The notes beneath the pieces were generated by a model, which saw only the letters and a program-made list of their open reading frames with translations, was not told the origin of the DNA and made no database searches. Shown piece after piece: positions 9,876-22,687 of a stretch of DNA of 64,000 bases; within the stretch, counting starts at the first letter, position 1, and every line of letters starts with the position of its first letter. The translations under genes and the position numbers were made by a program. Source of the stretch: Mycobacterium sp. GA-0227b (GTDB taxonomy: Bacteria; Actinomycetota; Actinomycetes; Mycobacteriales; Mycobacteriaceae); the NCBI RefSeq assembly GCF_001499855.1, contig NZ_LQIK01000002.1:1-64000 (forward strand). The letters run 5' to 3'.

Positions 9876-9921
9876 GAGGGTCCGGCGATGTGGAAGCGGT
9901 CGACGGGGCGTGGTGACTGGA

Positions 9922-9927
9922 TAGTCT
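9922..9927 (+). promoter_or_regulatory. -10 hexamer of leaderless ribE promoter
   Basis: TAGTCT ends 6 bases before the ribE GTG, with no Shine-Dalgarno in between. It faces away from the lprG promoter about 50 bases away. Confidence 0.6.
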
Positions 9928-9933
9928 GGCGGC

Positions 9934-10542
9934 GTGTTCACCGGAATCGTCGAAGAGGTGGGCGAGGTCGTCGACAAGGAGGAGCTCGGCGATTTCGCCC
10001 GGCTCGCGATCCGCGGACCCCTCGTGACATCGGATGCCCGCCACGGCGACTCGATCGCGGTCAACGGCGTCTGCCTGACGGTCGTCGAGGTGCGGCCCGA
10101 CGGCGTGTTCACCACCGACGTGATCGGTGAGACGTTGAACCGGTCCAGCCTCGGCCGCGTCGGAACAGGCAGCCGGGTCAACCTGGAGCGTGCGGCGGCG
10201 GTCAACAGCCGGCTCGGCGGCCACATCGTCCAGGGACACGTCGACGGAACCGGACACGTCGTCGCGCGCACACCGTCGGAACGTTGGGTGGTGGTGCGTA
10301 TCGCGCTGCCGACCGCGCTGTCGCGCTATGTGGTGGAGAAGGGCTCCATCACCGTCGACGGGGTGTCCCTGACGGTGTCCGGCCTCGGGCATGACTGGTT
10401 CGAGGTGTCGTTGATCCCGACCACGCTCGACCTGACGACGCTCGGGCGCGCCGAGGTCGGCACCCACGTCAACCTCGAGGTGGATGTGATCGCGAAGTAC
10501 GTCGAGCGGTTGCTGGCTCCGGAAAATCCGTTCACCGGTTGA
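9934..10542 (+). CDS. ribE: Riboflavin synthase alpha chain
   Basis: Dismutates two 6,7-dimethyl-8-ribityllumazine molecules to riboflavin and the pyrimidine precursor. The 202-residue protein is built of two similar lumazine-binding barrels: MFTGIVEEVGEV at residue 1 and the second repeat beginning LGGHIVQGHVDGTG near residue 91. Internal signatures NGVCLTV and VDGVSLTV appear once in each half, showing the duplication. The GTG start is supported by a TAGTCT -10 six bases upstream. It is called ribC in older mycobacterial annotation. The riboflavin genes here are split among ribD, ribE and ribBA-ribH. Confidence 0.96.
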   Translation: MFTGIVEEVGEVVDKEELGDFARLAIRGPLVTSDARHGDSIAVNGVCLTVVEVRPDGVFTTDVIGETLNRSSLGRVGTGSRVNLERAAAVNSRLGGHIVQGHVDGTGHVVARTPSERWVVVRIALPTALSRYVVEKGSITVDGVSLTVSGLGHDWFEVSLIPTTLDLTTLGRAEVGTHVNLEVDVIAKYVERLLAPENPFTG

Positions 10543-10559
10543 GAGTGGGGTTGCGCCCG

Positions 10560-10565
10560 TAGGCT
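10560..10565 (+). promoter_or_regulatory. -10 hexamer of leaderless DUF732 gene promoter
   Basis: TAGGCT ends 6 bases before the ATG at 10572, in the 29-base gap after ribE. This gives the small secreted protein its own promoter. Confidence 0.55.
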
Positions 10566-10571
10566 CTGGTC

Positions 10572-10865
10572 ATGGTCACGACATATCGCGGTCTGATCGT
10601 TCCAGTGGCGGCCTTGTCGACGTTCGCGGTGATCAGCGCAGCGCCCGCGCAGGCGGACGAAGCAACCTATCTGAAAGAGTTGTTGCCCAGCTACACCCAC
10701 CTCAGTCCTGCGCAATTGCTCGCTGAGGGTTACCGGGTGTGCCAAGCCGAGCGCAGCGGTACCAACTCCCCGGAAGCCGTCAAGATGGTCTACCGAGATC
10801 TCGGGGTGTCTCTGACCGCGGCAGGTGACATCGTCAGAGCTGCCGTAGTCCACCTCGGCTGCTGA
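10572..10865 (+). CDS. Small secreted DUF732-type protein
   Basis: 97-residue precursor with a signal peptide (VTTYRGLIVPVAALSTFAVI, cleavage likely after APAQA near residue 28). The mature part has the DUF732 pattern: a helical segment ending in the LLAEGYRVCQAERSG stretch, and a last-residue pair ending HLGC, so two cysteines (about 57 and 97) can form the disulfide typical of the family. DUF732 proteins are abundant in mycobacteria and of unknown function. It sits between ribE and ribBA but has its own -10, so a link to riboflavin synthesis is not implied. Confidence 0.8.
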   Translation: MVTTYRGLIVPVAALSTFAVISAAPAQADEATYLKELLPSYTHLSPAQLLAEGYRVCQAERSGTNSPEAVKMVYRDLGVSLTAAGDIVRAAVVHLGC

Positions 10866-10953
10866 CCAGACGGCTTACTGCCCCTTTCGCGGGCCGCCGA
10901 TGACCGCTGGCCGGGAGCCCGTCTTCCCAGGTCAGGGGAGCGGCAATAACTTC

Positions 10954-10970
10954 TGAACCGTGGTGGTTCA
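10954..10970 (+). other. Small hairpin just upstream of ribBA
   Basis: TGAACC-GTGGT-GGTTCA forms a perfect 6-base-pair stem with a 5-base loop, ending 10 bases before the ribBA start and overlapping its putative -10. At the DNA level it may be an operator. As RNA it would only matter for read-through transcripts. Confidence 0.4.
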
Positions 10971-10974
10971 TACT
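10969..10974 (+). promoter_or_regulatory. -10-like hexamer before ribBA
   Basis: CATACT (one mismatch to TANNNT) ends 6 bases before the GTG at 10981. It supports that GTG rather than the in-frame GTG at 10960 as the start. Confidence 0.4.
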
Positions 10975-10980
10975 GATGTG

Positions 10981-13204
<2,224 letters not shown>

Positions 13205-13218
<14 letters not shown>

Positions 13219-13672
13219 GTGACATCGCGAGTTCCTCGCGCTTGGAAGCTGTTTGATCATCGGCGACGGTGAAGCCGAGGCTCTCGTAAACCCCGCGTGC
13301 CGCGGCATTGTCGGTGGCCACGCGCAACCTGACCGTGTGGACGTGGCTGGCGCGTGCCCAGTCCACGGCGGTCGCGACCAGACGTCGGGCCAGGCCGCGG
13401 CCGCGGGCTGCCGGATCGAGCCACAGCGAGTAGAGATACACCGTCTCGGGGTTCTCCCGTTGCGCTGCGATCAGGCCGACCGGCCGGTCGCCGACCACCG
13501 CGGCGAACTGCGCATGCTCGCGCAACCGGCGCCGCCACTGCGCGGCGGTGAAAGCCGCTTCGTCCCGGTAACTCGGATCGTTTTCACCCAGCGCGTCGGC
13601 CAGCGCCCGTAGCCGCATGCCGGCGAACACCCGCCAATCGGACTCGTCGAGTTGGGCGACGCACACCGTCAT
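13205..13672 (-). CDS. GNAT family N-acetyltransferase
   Basis: 155-residue acetyltransferase. The acetyl-CoA pyrophosphate-binding loop is [11 protein letters not shown] after the strand SLWLDPAA (motif A, about residues 83-100), and the C-terminal motif B is NAAARGVYESLGFTV near residues 124-138. The substrate cannot be read from the sequence. The ATG overlaps the stop of the upstream gamma-glutamyltransferase gene (ATGA), so both are made from one transcript; acetylation of a product of that enzyme would be a speculation only. Confidence 0.86.
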
Positions 13673-15558
13673 CGGGAGTCACCCATGACCAACCCTTCCC
13701 GGCGAGGGTCCGCGCCGCCGATGAGGCCGGTGCCGTCCCGGGCGATGGCCGACAGGCCGCTCGACTGGTCGGCCAGGTCGACCTCATGGCCGAGTTCACG
13801 CAGTCCCTGCACCAGGGGGTCGTGGTCCCCGTTATCGGAGGTGTCGATGGCCGGATGCTCGCCGCCGACGTTGGTGGTCGGTGTGTTCGCCGCACCGAAG
13901 TCGACCATCGACACCGCCTGCTGCGGATCGAGACCCCAGTCGAGCAGGCCCACAATGGTTTTCGTCACGAACTGGATGATCACCGAACCGCCGGGCGAAC
14001 CGAGGACCGCGTACAGTCGACCGCGCTCTCCCGGCCGGTCCGGCGCATGGTCGAAGATCAGCGTCGGGGCCATCGTGCTGCGTGGTCTCTTGCCGGGCTG
14101 GACCCGGTTGGCGATGGGTGTTGCGTCGGGGCCGGTGGGGTCGGCCGAGAAGTCGGTCAGCTGGTTGTTGAGGATGAACCCGTCGACCATGTGAAAGGAG
14201 CCGAAGGCCGATTCCACCGTGGTGGTCAGCGACGCGGCGTTGCCCTGCTTGTCGACGATGCTGAGATGGCTGGTGCCGTGTTCCGGAGTCGGCGGCGCCG
14301 GGGCCGTCGGTGGGCCGAACTCGCCGGGCTTCGCGGTGCCCATGCTGTGCTGCTCGGAGATCAAGGCGGCGCGACCGGCGAGATAGTCGCTGCCGAGCAG
14401 TGTTTCGGGTGAGTTGCCCGGCAACGGAACGAAATCGGTGTCGGCGACGTACTTGTCGCGATCGGCGTAGGCCAGTCGTTCCGCCTCGGCGACCAGGTGT
14501 ACGCCCATGACCGAGGGTCGGCCGCCGTTGAGATCGATGTCGGTCGGCTTGTGATCGGCCATCGGGAAGTGTTCGAGAATCCCGAGCGTGGCGACAACGG
14601 CGATGCCGCCGGACGACGGCGGCGGCATCCCGCAGATCTCGCGTCCGCGGTACGGGGTGCACAACGGCTGCCGCTTCTTGACGGTGTACCCGGCCAGGTC
14701 CTCGACCGTCATCGCGCTGGGCGTCCGACCACCGGAGGTGTCGGCCGCCGCCGCCACGATGTCCCGGGCGAGGGTGCCGGTGTAAAACGCCTGCGGGTCA
14801 ACGGCGATGGCGCCCAACGTCTTCGAATAGGCCGGGTTCGTCAGCCGGGTGCCCGCAGCCTTCGGGGTGCCGTCGGGGTTGAGGAAATACTCGGCGGCCT
14901 GCGGATCGACCTGCAGCCGTGGCGCCGCGTCGGCGATGGCCGCGGCCAATCGTGGGCTGATGTCGAAGCCGTCGTCGGCCAGCGCGACCGCGGGACCGAA
15001 CAGGTCGCGCCAGGCCGTTCTGCCGTGTTCGGCGTGGACCTCGGCGAGCATTCGGACGATGCCCGGCACGCCGATGGAGCGGCCGGAGGCCCGGGCGTCG
15101 GGTTTCGGTTCGGTGCGGTCGGCGTCGGAGATCCAGCGCAGGTAGTTCTCCGTGGCAGCGGCCGGCGCGGTCTCGCGGCCGTCGTAGGCCTGCACAGCCC
15201 CCGAGGCGGCATCGAGGTACAGCAGGAAACCACCGCCGCCGATGCCCGAGGACTGCGGCTCCACCAGACCAAGGACGGCCTGCGCGGTGACCAGCGCGTC
15301 CGCTGCGGTGCCGCCGTCGCGTAGCACCTCGCATGCGGCCTGGGTGGCCAGTGGGTTCGCGGTGACGACCGAATACGTTGCCGTGCGTACCGGCGTCATG
15401 TCGGTGCGGTAACCGGTGGCCCCCTCCGGCGTGCCGTTCGTGACGATCTCGCACGGTCCCGCGGCGGGTTCCCTGGCGTCCTCCGCGGCGCACCCGGCCA
15501 GCACCATGCTCATCCCCGTCAGCGGCGCCATCACCTTCATCAGTGAGGAGATCCGCAT
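13669..15558 (-). CDS. ggt: Lipoprotein gamma-glutamyltransferase
   Basis: 629-residue N-terminal nucleophile hydrolase that would cleave or transfer the gamma-glutamyl group of glutathione-like substrates outside the cell. The signal peptide ends in lipobox LAGC (Cys23), so it is membrane-anchored like M. tuberculosis GgtB. The proenzyme self-cleaves before Thr429 in PEHGTSHLSIVD. Other sites: GIGGGGFLLYLDA with substrate-binding Arg in DGRETAP, the MPPPSSGGI stretch, and the oxyanion region VLGSPGGSVI. Of the two adjacent starts (GTG 15561, ATG 15558), the ATG has a TACCGT -10 exactly six bases upstream and is preferred. Mycobacteria lack much glutathione, so the natural substrate is uncertain. 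Confidence 0.9.
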   Translation of the reverse strand: MRISSLMKVMAPLTGMSMVLAGCAAEDAREPAAGPCEIVTNGTPEGATGYRTDMTPVRTATYSVVTANPLATQAACEVLRDGGTAADALVTAQAVLGLVEPQSSGIGGGGFLLYLDAASGAVQAYDGRETAPAAATENYLRWISDADRTEPKPDARASGRSIGVPGIVRMLAEVHAEHGRTAWRDLFGPAVALADDGFDISPRLAAAIADAAPRLQVDPQAAEYFLNPDGTPKAAGTRLTNPAYSKTLGAIAVDPQAFYTGTLARDIVAAAADTSGGRTPSAMTVEDLAGYTVKKRQPLCTPYRGREICGMPPPSSGGIAVVATLGILEHFPMADHKPTDIDLNGGRPSVMGVHLVAEAERLAYADRDKYVADTDFVPLPGNSPETLLGSDYLAGRAALISEQHSMGTAKPGEFGPPTAPAPPTPEHGTSHLSIVDKQGNAASLTTTVESAFGSFHMVDGFILNNQLTDFSADPTGPDATPIANRVQPGKRPRSTMAPTLIFDHAPDRPGERGRLYAVLGSPGGSVIIQFVTKTIVGLLDWGLDPQQAVSMVDFGAANTPTTNVGGEHPAIDTSDNGDHDPLVQGLRELGHEVDLADQSSGLSAIARDGTGLIGGADPRREGLVMGDSR

Positions 15559-15564
15559 CACTCG

Positions 15565-15570
15565 ACGGTA
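15565..15570 (-). promoter_or_regulatory. -10 hexamer of leaderless ggt promoter
   Basis: TACCGT on the minus strand ends six bases before the ATG at 15558. It is back to back with the uvrC promoter in a 53-base intergenic region. Confidence 0.55.
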
Positions 15571-15598
15571 GTGGATCGGGGACGTCGTGACGCGGCAG

Positions 15599-15604
15599 TA
15601 ACCT
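15599..15604 (+). promoter_or_regulatory. -10 hexamer of leaderless uvrC promoter
   Basis: TAACCT ends seven bases before the uvrC GTG. No LexA-type box was seen next to it. Confidence 0.5.
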
Positions 15605-15611
15605 GGAATCC

Positions 15612-17594
15612 GTGCCCGATCCAGCGACGTACCGACCCGCCCCCGGGTCGATCCCCGTCGAGCCGGGCGTCTACCGGTTCCGCGACCCGCACGGCCGGGT
15701 CATCTACGTCGGCAAGGCGAAGAGTCTGCGCAGTCGGCTGAACTCCTACTTCGCCGATCTGGTGAACCTGGCCCCCCGCACACGGCAGATGGTGATGTCG
15801 GCGGGCAGCGTCGACTGGACGGTGGTCAACACCGAAGTCGAGGCGCTGCAGCTCGAGTACAACTGGATCAAAGAGTTCGATCCGCGATTCAACATCCGGT
15901 ACCGGGACGACAAGTCATACCCGGTGCTCGCGGTCACGCTCAACGAGGAGTACCCGCGGCTGATGGTGTACCGCGGGGCGCGGCGCAAGGGTGTCCGCTA
16001 CTTCGGTCCGTACTCGCACGCCTGGGCGATCCGCGAAACCCTCGACCTCCTCACCCGCGTGTTTCCAGCTCGTACCTGCTCGGCGGGAGTGTTCAAGCGG
16101 CACAGGCAAATCGACCGGCCGTGCCTGCTGGGCTACATCGACAAGTGCTCGGCTCCGTGCATCGGCCGGGTCGGTGCCGACGAACATCGCCAGATCGTCC
16201 TCGATTTCTGCGACTTCCTGGCGGGCAAGACCGACCGGCTGGTCCGCGACATGGAACAGCAGATGACCGAGGCCGCCGAGGAATTGGATTTCGAGAGAGC
16301 CGCGCGCCTGCGCGACAACATCGGTGCGCTCAAGCGGGCGCTGGAGAAGCAGGCGGTGGTGTTCGGCGACGGCACTGACGCCGACGTGGTGGCCTTCGCC
16401 GACGACGATCTGGAAGCCGCCGTGCAGGTCTTCCACGTCCGCGGTGGCCGGGTGCGCGGCCAGCGCGGCTGGATCGTCGAGAAATCGGGTGAGCCGGGCG
16501 AAACGAGTCAGGAACACTTGGTGGAACAGTTCTTGACCCAGTTCTACGGCGAGCAGGCCGAATTGGACGGCGCCGCCGACGAGTCGACGAATCCCGTGCC
16601 GCGCCAAGTGCTGGTCCCGTGCCTGCCGGGCAACGCCGACGAGCTGGCGGCCTGGCTCACGCAGTTGCGGGGGTCGCGGGTGATGCTGCGCGTGCCACAG
16701 CGCGGCGACAAGCGCGCGCTCGCCGAGACGGTCCGCCGCAACGCCATGGACGCGCTCACGCAGCACAAGCTCAAGCGGGCCGGTGACTTCACCGCGAGAA
16801 CCGCTGCGCTGCAGAGTATTCAGGACGCGCTCGGGCTCGCCGACGCACCGCTGCGCATCGAATGCGTCGACATCAGCCATGTACAGGGCACCGATGTGGT
16901 GGCCTCGCTGGTGGTGTTCGAAGACGGTCTTCCACGTAAGTCCGATTACCGGCACTACGCCATCCGGGAAGCCGCGGGCGAGGGCCGTTCCGACGATGTG
17001 GCGTCGATCGCCGAGGTGACGAGGCGGCGGTTCTACCGTCACCTGCACGATACCCAGCACCCGACCGAGCTTGCGCCGGAAGGAAAATCGCGCAAGTTCG
17101 CCTATCCACCCAACCTGTTCGTCGTCGACGGGGGTGCACCCCAGGTCAACGCCGCACAGTCGGTGCTCGACGAACTCGGCATCACCGATGTCGCGGTGAT
17201 CGGACTGGCCAAGCGGCTGGAGGAGGTGTGGGTTCCGTCCGAACCCGACCCGCTGATCATGCCGCGCAACAGTGAAGGGCTCTACCTCCTGCAGCGCGTG
17301 CGGGACGAGGCGCACCGGTTCGCGATCGCCTATCACCGCAGCAAGCGGTCCAAGCGGATGACCGCCTCAGCGCTGGACTCGGTGCGCGGTCTCGGCGAGC
17401 ATCGCCGCAAGGCACTGGTCACCCATTTCGGCTCGGTGGCCCGACTCAAAGAGGCGTCCATCGAGGAGATCACCGCGGTACCGGGTATCGGCGTCGCCAC
17501 CGCCAGGGCCGTACTGGACGCACTCGGCGTCCCGCCCGAAAGCGACGCGCCCGAGGCGGCGATCGGCCATGATCGGAGCAGGGTATCGGGATGA
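15612..17594 (+). CDS. uvrC: Excinuclease ABC subunit C
   Basis: 660-residue nuclease subunit of the UvrABC nucleotide-excision repair complex. Domains in order: GIY-YIG nuclease ([19 protein letters not shown], residues 19-37) for the 3' incision; a cysteine-rich segment ([16 protein letters not shown]); a UVR domain ([19 protein letters not shown]) binding UvrB; the RNase H-like 5' nuclease domain ([16 protein letters not shown] and [13 protein letters not shown]); and a C-terminal helix-hairpin-helix ([16 protein letters not shown]). GTG start seven bases after a -10. The stop overlaps the rapZ ATG by four bases, joining it to the rapZ-yvcK-whiA cluster as in other actinobacteria. Confidence 0.96.
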   Translation: MPDPATYRPAPGSIPVEPGVYRFRDPHGRVIYVGKAKSLRSRLNSYFADLVNLAPRTRQMVMSAGSVDWTVVNTEVEALQLEYNWIKEFDPRFNIRYRDDKSYPVLAVTLNEEYPRLMVYRGARRKGVRYFGPYSHAWAIRETLDLLTRVFPARTCSAGVFKRHRQIDRPCLLGYIDKCSAPCIGRVGADEHRQIVLDFCDFLAGKTDRLVRDMEQQMTEAAEELDFERAARLRDNIGALKRALEKQAVVFGDGTDADVVAFADDDLEAAVQVFHVRGGRVRGQRGWIVEKSGEPGETSQEHLVEQFLTQFYGEQAELDGAADESTNPVPRQVLVPCLPGNADELAAWLTQLRGSRVMLRVPQRGDKRALAETVRRNAMDALTQHKLKRAGDFTARTAALQSIQDALGLADAPLRIECVDISHVQGTDVVASLVVFEDGLPRKSDYRHYAIREAAGEGRSDDVASIAEVTRRRFYRHLHDTQHPTELAPEGKSRKFAYPPNLFVVDGGAPQVNAAQSVLDELGITDVAVIGLAKRLEEVWVPSEPDPLIMPRNSEGLYLLQRVRDEAHRFAIAYHRSKRSKRMTASALDSVRGLGEHRRKALVTHFGSVARLKEASIEEITAVPGIGVATARAVLDALGVPPESDAPEAAIGHDRSRVSG

Positions 17595-18505
17595 CGGACC
17601 AAGGGATGCACGAGGACCTCCGCGACGAGGCGAACGCCGACTCGGATATCGACGTGGTCCTCGTCACCGGATTGTCCGGCGCGGGAAGGGGCACCGCGGC
17701 CAAGGTGCTCGAGGATCTCGGTTGGTACGTCGCGGACAACCTTCCGCCGGAGCTGATCGCGCAGATGGTCGAGTTGGGGCTCGCGGCGGGTTCGCGGATC
17801 ACCCAACTGGCCGTGGTGATGGACGTGCGGTCGCGGGGGTTCACCGGCGATCTCGACTGGGTGCGCAACCAGCTGGCCGCCCGGAACATCACGCCGCGGG
17901 TGGTGTTCCTGGAGGCCTCCGACGACATCCTGGTGCGCCGCTACGAGCAGAACCGCCGCAGCCATCCGCTGCAGGGCAATCAGACGCTGGCAGAAGGTAT
18001 TGCGGCTGAGCGGGCGCTGCTGGCCCCGGTGCGCGCATCCGCCGATCTGGTGATCGACACCTCAACACTGTCGGTGCCCGCGTTGCGCGAGAGCATCGAA
18101 CGCGCCTTCGGCGGTGAGACCGTCGCGCACACCAACGTCACGGTGGAATCTTTCGGCTACAAGTACGGGCTGCCGATGGACGCCGACACCGTGATGGACG
18201 TCCGATTCCTGCCGAACCCGCACTGGGTCGACGACCTGCGTCCGCATACCGGGCAGCATGCCGCGGTCCGCGACTACGTTCTCGGGCAGCCGGGTGCGGG
18301 GGAGTTCCTGGACACCTATCATCGGCTGCTCGACGTAGTCATTGACGGATACCGTCGCGAGGGGAAGCGATATATGACCGTCGCCATCGGATGCACCGGC
18401 GGCAAACATCGAAGCGTGGCGATCGCCGAGGCGCTGGCGGCGCGGCTGCAGGCGGGTGAGGACCTGACGGTACGGGTACTGCACCGGGATCTGGGCCGCG
18501 AATGA
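17591..18505 (+). CDS. rapZ: RapZ/YvcJ family protein with degenerate P-loop
   Basis: 304-residue homologue of E. coli RapZ and B. subtilis YvcJ. The N-terminal P-loop position reads GLSGAGRG (residues 27-34): the usual Lys and Ser/Thr of Walker A (GAGKS/T) are Arg33 and Gly34, so ordinary nucleotide hydrolysis is doubtful. The C-terminal domain, which in E. coli RapZ binds RNA and the sensor partners, is well conserved ([41 protein letters not shown]). My recollection is that M. tuberculosis Rv1421 shows the same P-loop change. It overlaps uvrC and yvcK by four bases on each side. Confidence 0.93.
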   Translation: MTDQGMHEDLRDEANADSDIDVVLVTGLSGAGRGTAAKVLEDLGWYVADNLPPELIAQMVELGLAAGSRITQLAVVMDVRSRGFTGDLDWVRNQLAARNITPRVVFLEASDDILVRRYEQNRRSHPLQGNQTLAEGIAAERALLAPVRASADLVIDTSTLSVPALRESIERAFGGETVAHTNVTVESFGYKYGLPMDADTVMDVRFLPNPHWVDDLRPHTGQHAAVRDYVLGQPGAGEFLDTYHRLLDVVIDGYRREGKRYMTVAIGCTGGKHRSVAIAEALAARLQAGEDLTVRVLHRDLGRE

Positions 18506-19515
18506 GTTCCCGCATCGTGGCACTCGGCGGAGGACACGGGCTGTACGCCACGCTGTCGGCCGCTCGCCGGCTCACCCCGCACGTCACCGCGGTCGTCACC
18601 GTCGCCGACGACGGCGGCTCGTCGGGACGGCTGCGCAACGAACTCGACGTGGTGCCACCCGGTGACCTACGAATGGCGTTGGCGGCGTTGGCTTCCGACA
18701 GTCCGCACGGTCGGCTGTGGGCCACGATCATCCAGCATCGCTTCGGCGGCAGCGGTGCGCTCGCCGGCCATCCGATCGGCAACCTCCTACTGGCCGGGCT
18801 CAGCGAAGTGCTCGCCGATCCGGTCGCCGCGCTCGACGAGCTGGGCCGCATCCTGGGTGTCAAAGGCCGGGTGTTGCCGATGTGCCCCGTTGGGCTCGGG
18901 ATCGAGGCCGACGTCGCCGGTCTCGAGGCGGATCCGCGGATGAGCCGGGTGATCAGCGGTCAGGTGGCAATCGCCACGACCGTCGGAAAGGTGCGTCGGG
19001 TGCGGCTGCTGCCGGGCGACCCGCCGGCCACCCGGCAGGCAATCGACGCCATCATGGCCGCCGACCTGGTGGTCCTCGGTCCGGGTTCGTGGTTCACCAG
19101 CGTCATCCCGCATGTGCTGGTGCCCGACATGCTGGCGGCGTTGCAGGCGACAACCGCGCGCCGAGCACTGGTGCTCAACCTGGTGGCCGAGCCGGGGGAG
19201 ACGGCCGGCTTCTCCGTCGAGCGGCACATCCACGTGCTGTCGCAGCACGCGCCGACCTTCACCGTGCACGACATCATCGTCGATGCGAGCCGGGTGCCCA
19301 GTGAACGCGAACGCGAGCAATTGCGGCGCACCGCGACCATTCTCGATGCCCGAGTTGAGTTCGCTGACGTCTCCAGACCTGGTACACCTTTACATGACCC
19401 GGCGCGGTTGGCCGCGGCTCTGGACGGGGTTCGCCTTCGCGGCGCAGCACCACCGGAGCCGACCGTGCCGACGCCGACGATGAACGGACCGAGAGGTGAC
19501 GACCCGTGGCGATGA
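18502..19515 (+). CDS. yvcK: YvcK/CuvA family protein
   Basis: 337-residue member of the CofD/YvcK family. The N-terminus has the nucleotide-binding [16 protein letters not shown], followed by [14 protein letters not shown] and [13 protein letters not shown]. In B. subtilis and mycobacteria (CuvA) these proteins bind UDP-sugars and are needed for proper cell wall synthesis and shape on gluconeogenic carbon sources; they are phosphorylated by PASTA kinases in some species. The last ~25 residues are Pro/Thr-rich and likely flexible. ATGA overlap with rapZ upstream; the 3' end overlaps whiA by ten bases. Confidence 0.93.
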   Translation: MSSRIVALGGGHGLYATLSAARRLTPHVTAVVTVADDGGSSGRLRNELDVVPPGDLRMALAALASDSPHGRLWATIIQHRFGGSGALAGHPIGNLLLAGLSEVLADPVAALDELGRILGVKGRVLPMCPVGLGIEADVAGLEADPRMSRVISGQVAIATTVGKVRRVRLLPGDPPATRQAIDAIMAADLVVLGPGSWFTSVIPHVLVPDMLAALQATTARRALVLNLVAEPGETAGFSVERHIHVLSQHAPTFTVHDIIVDASRVPSEREREQLRRTATILDARVEFADVSRPGTPLHDPARLAAALDGVRLRGAAPPEPTVPTPTMNGPRGDDPWR

Positions 19516-20489
19516 CAGCCGAGGTCAAAGACGAGTTGAGCCGGCTGGTCGTCAATGCGGTCACCGCCCGCCGCGCCGAGGTGGCCTCCCTACTGCGCTT
19601 CGCCGGCGGGCTGCACATCGTCTCGGGGCGGGTGATCGTCGAGGCGGAGGTCGACCTGGGCATCATCGCCAGGCGGCTGCGCAAGGACATCTACGACCTG
19701 TACGGCTACAACGCGGCGGTGCACGTTCTGTCGGCCAGCGGCATCCGCAAGAGCACGCGGTATGTGGTTCGGGTGGCGAACGACGGTGAGGCGCTGGCCC
19801 GCCAGACGGGCTTGCTCGACCTGCGCGGCCGACCCGTGCGCGGGTTACCCGCCCAGGTCGTCGGCGGCAGCGTGGCCGACGCCGAAGCCGCCTGGCGGGG
19901 AGCGTTTTTGGCGCACGGGTCACTCACCGAGCCGGGCCGGTCGTCGGCGCTGGAGGTCAGTTGCCCGGGCCCGGAGGCGGCGCTGGCGCTGGTCGGTGCG
20001 GCCCGCCGGTTGGGGGTCAGCGCGAAGGCCCGCGAGGTGCGCGGCACCGACCGCGTCGTGGTGCGCGACGGCGAGGCGATCGGCGCGTTGCTGACCCGGA
20101 TGGGCGCGCAAGACACCAGGCTGACGTGGGAGGAGCGCCGGATGCGCCGCGAGGTGCGCGCGACGGCGAACCGGTTGGCCAACTTCGACGACGCGAACCT
20201 GCGTCGCTCGGCTCGGGCGGCCGTCGCGGCCGCGGCACGGGTGGAGCGGGCGCTGGAGATCCTCGGCGACACGGTGCCCGACCATCTGGCCGCGGCGGGC
20301 AAGCTGCGCGTCGAGCACCGGCAGGCGTCGCTGGAGGAGCTGGGCCGGCTGGCCGATCCACAGATGACGAAAGACGCTGTGGCCGGTCGCATCCGGCGAT
20401 TGCTGTCGATGGCCGACCGCAAGGCCAAACAGGATGGCATCCCCGACACCGAGTCGGCCGTCACGCCGGACCTGCTCGAAGACGCTTAG
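19506..20489 (+). CDS. whiA: WhiA DNA-binding protein
   Basis: 327-residue WhiA protein, a LAGLIDADG-homing-endonuclease-like fold fused to a C-terminal helix-turn-helix ([26 protein letters not shown]), which in Streptomyces activates sporulation and division genes together with WhiB. The N-terminus is [13 protein letters not shown]. Two starts are possible: GTG 19506 (with GAGAGG nine bases upstream, chosen) and ATG 19512, which overlaps the yvcK stop as ATGA. Last gene of the uvrC-rapZ-yvcK-whiA cluster. Its stop interleaves with that of the convergent neighbour. Confidence 0.94.
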   Translation: MAMTAEVKDELSRLVVNAVTARRAEVASLLRFAGGLHIVSGRVIVEAEVDLGIIARRLRKDIYDLYGYNAAVHVLSASGIRKSTRYVVRVANDGEALARQTGLLDLRGRPVRGLPAQVVGGSVADAEAAWRGAFLAHGSLTEPGRSSALEVSCPGPEAALALVGAARRLGVSAKAREVRGTDRVVVRDGEAIGALLTRMGAQDTRLTWEERRMRREVRATANRLANFDDANLRRSARAAVAAAARVERALEILGDTVPDHLAAAGKLRVEHRQASLEELGRLADPQMTKDAVAGRIRRLLSMADRKAKQDGIPDTESAVTPDLLEDA

Positions 20490-20884
20490 GTTTCCGCCGA
20501 GCGCATCGTTTTCAGCATCGCCTGATCCTGCTGCGACAACTCCTGCAACAGGTTCGCGAGTTCGCTCTCGGCGCGGACGAATGTCTCGAATGCGCGAAGC
20601 GCCGCCGTGTCCGACATCGCGGCTTCGTCGTGTGCCGCCATGGGCAGGCTCCGGTAGTCGGCCATCTCGACGGCAATACCGGACAACCGGTCGGCGACGT
20701 CGCGGTGCGCGGTCACCAACGCCGCGTACGCGTCGAGTTCCCTTCTCGCATCCGCGTCGGCGGGGTCGAGCGCCCTCATGTGCGCCTCGAGAACGCGTGC
20801 TTGCGCGTGCAGCGCTTCGCTGAGCTTGCCGGGGATGACGGCCCGCGCCGCCAACCCTTGGCCACAGGTTGATGGTTCTTCCAT
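20486..20884 (-). CDS. Hypothetical helical protein (132 aa)
   Basis: Unrecognised 132-residue protein. It is almost wholly alpha-helical and acidic with long Ala/Glu/Arg stretches: [20 protein letters not shown], then a helix over [20 protein letters not shown], and a final helix [20 protein letters not shown], so a helical bundle or coiled coil is likely. No signal peptide or membrane helix. The start chosen is the Met before EEPSTCGQG; the frame stays open further upstream over the divergent gene's promoter, which makes a longer product unlikely. Divergent from the solute-binding-like gene by 49 bases. Confidence 0.6.
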   Translation of the reverse strand: MEEPSTCGQGLAARAVIPGKLSEALHAQARVLEAHMRALDPADADARRELDAYAALVTAHRDVADRLSGIAVEMADYRSLPMAAHDEAAMSDTAALRAFETFVRAESELANLLQELSQQDQAMLKTMRSAET

Positions 20885-20921
20885 ACCCGGAAGTTTCCAC
20901 CCGATGCGTAGCCACCTCAAA

Positions 20922-20927
20922 TACGGT
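20922..20927 (+). promoter_or_regulatory. -10 hexamer of leaderless solute-binding-like gene
   Basis: TACGGT ends six bases before the ATG at 20934, which fixes this Met as the start and argues against an upstream signal peptide. Confidence 0.55.
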
Positions 20928-20933
20928 GGATTC

Positions 20934-22683
<1,750 letters not shown>

Positions 22684-22687
22684 CGCC

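Noticed and set aside
10866..10980. Possible FMN riboswitch before ribBA
   Set aside because: The gap has GC-rich inverted segments, but none of the conserved RFN core sequence is recognisable, and ribBA seems to have a leaderless promoter.
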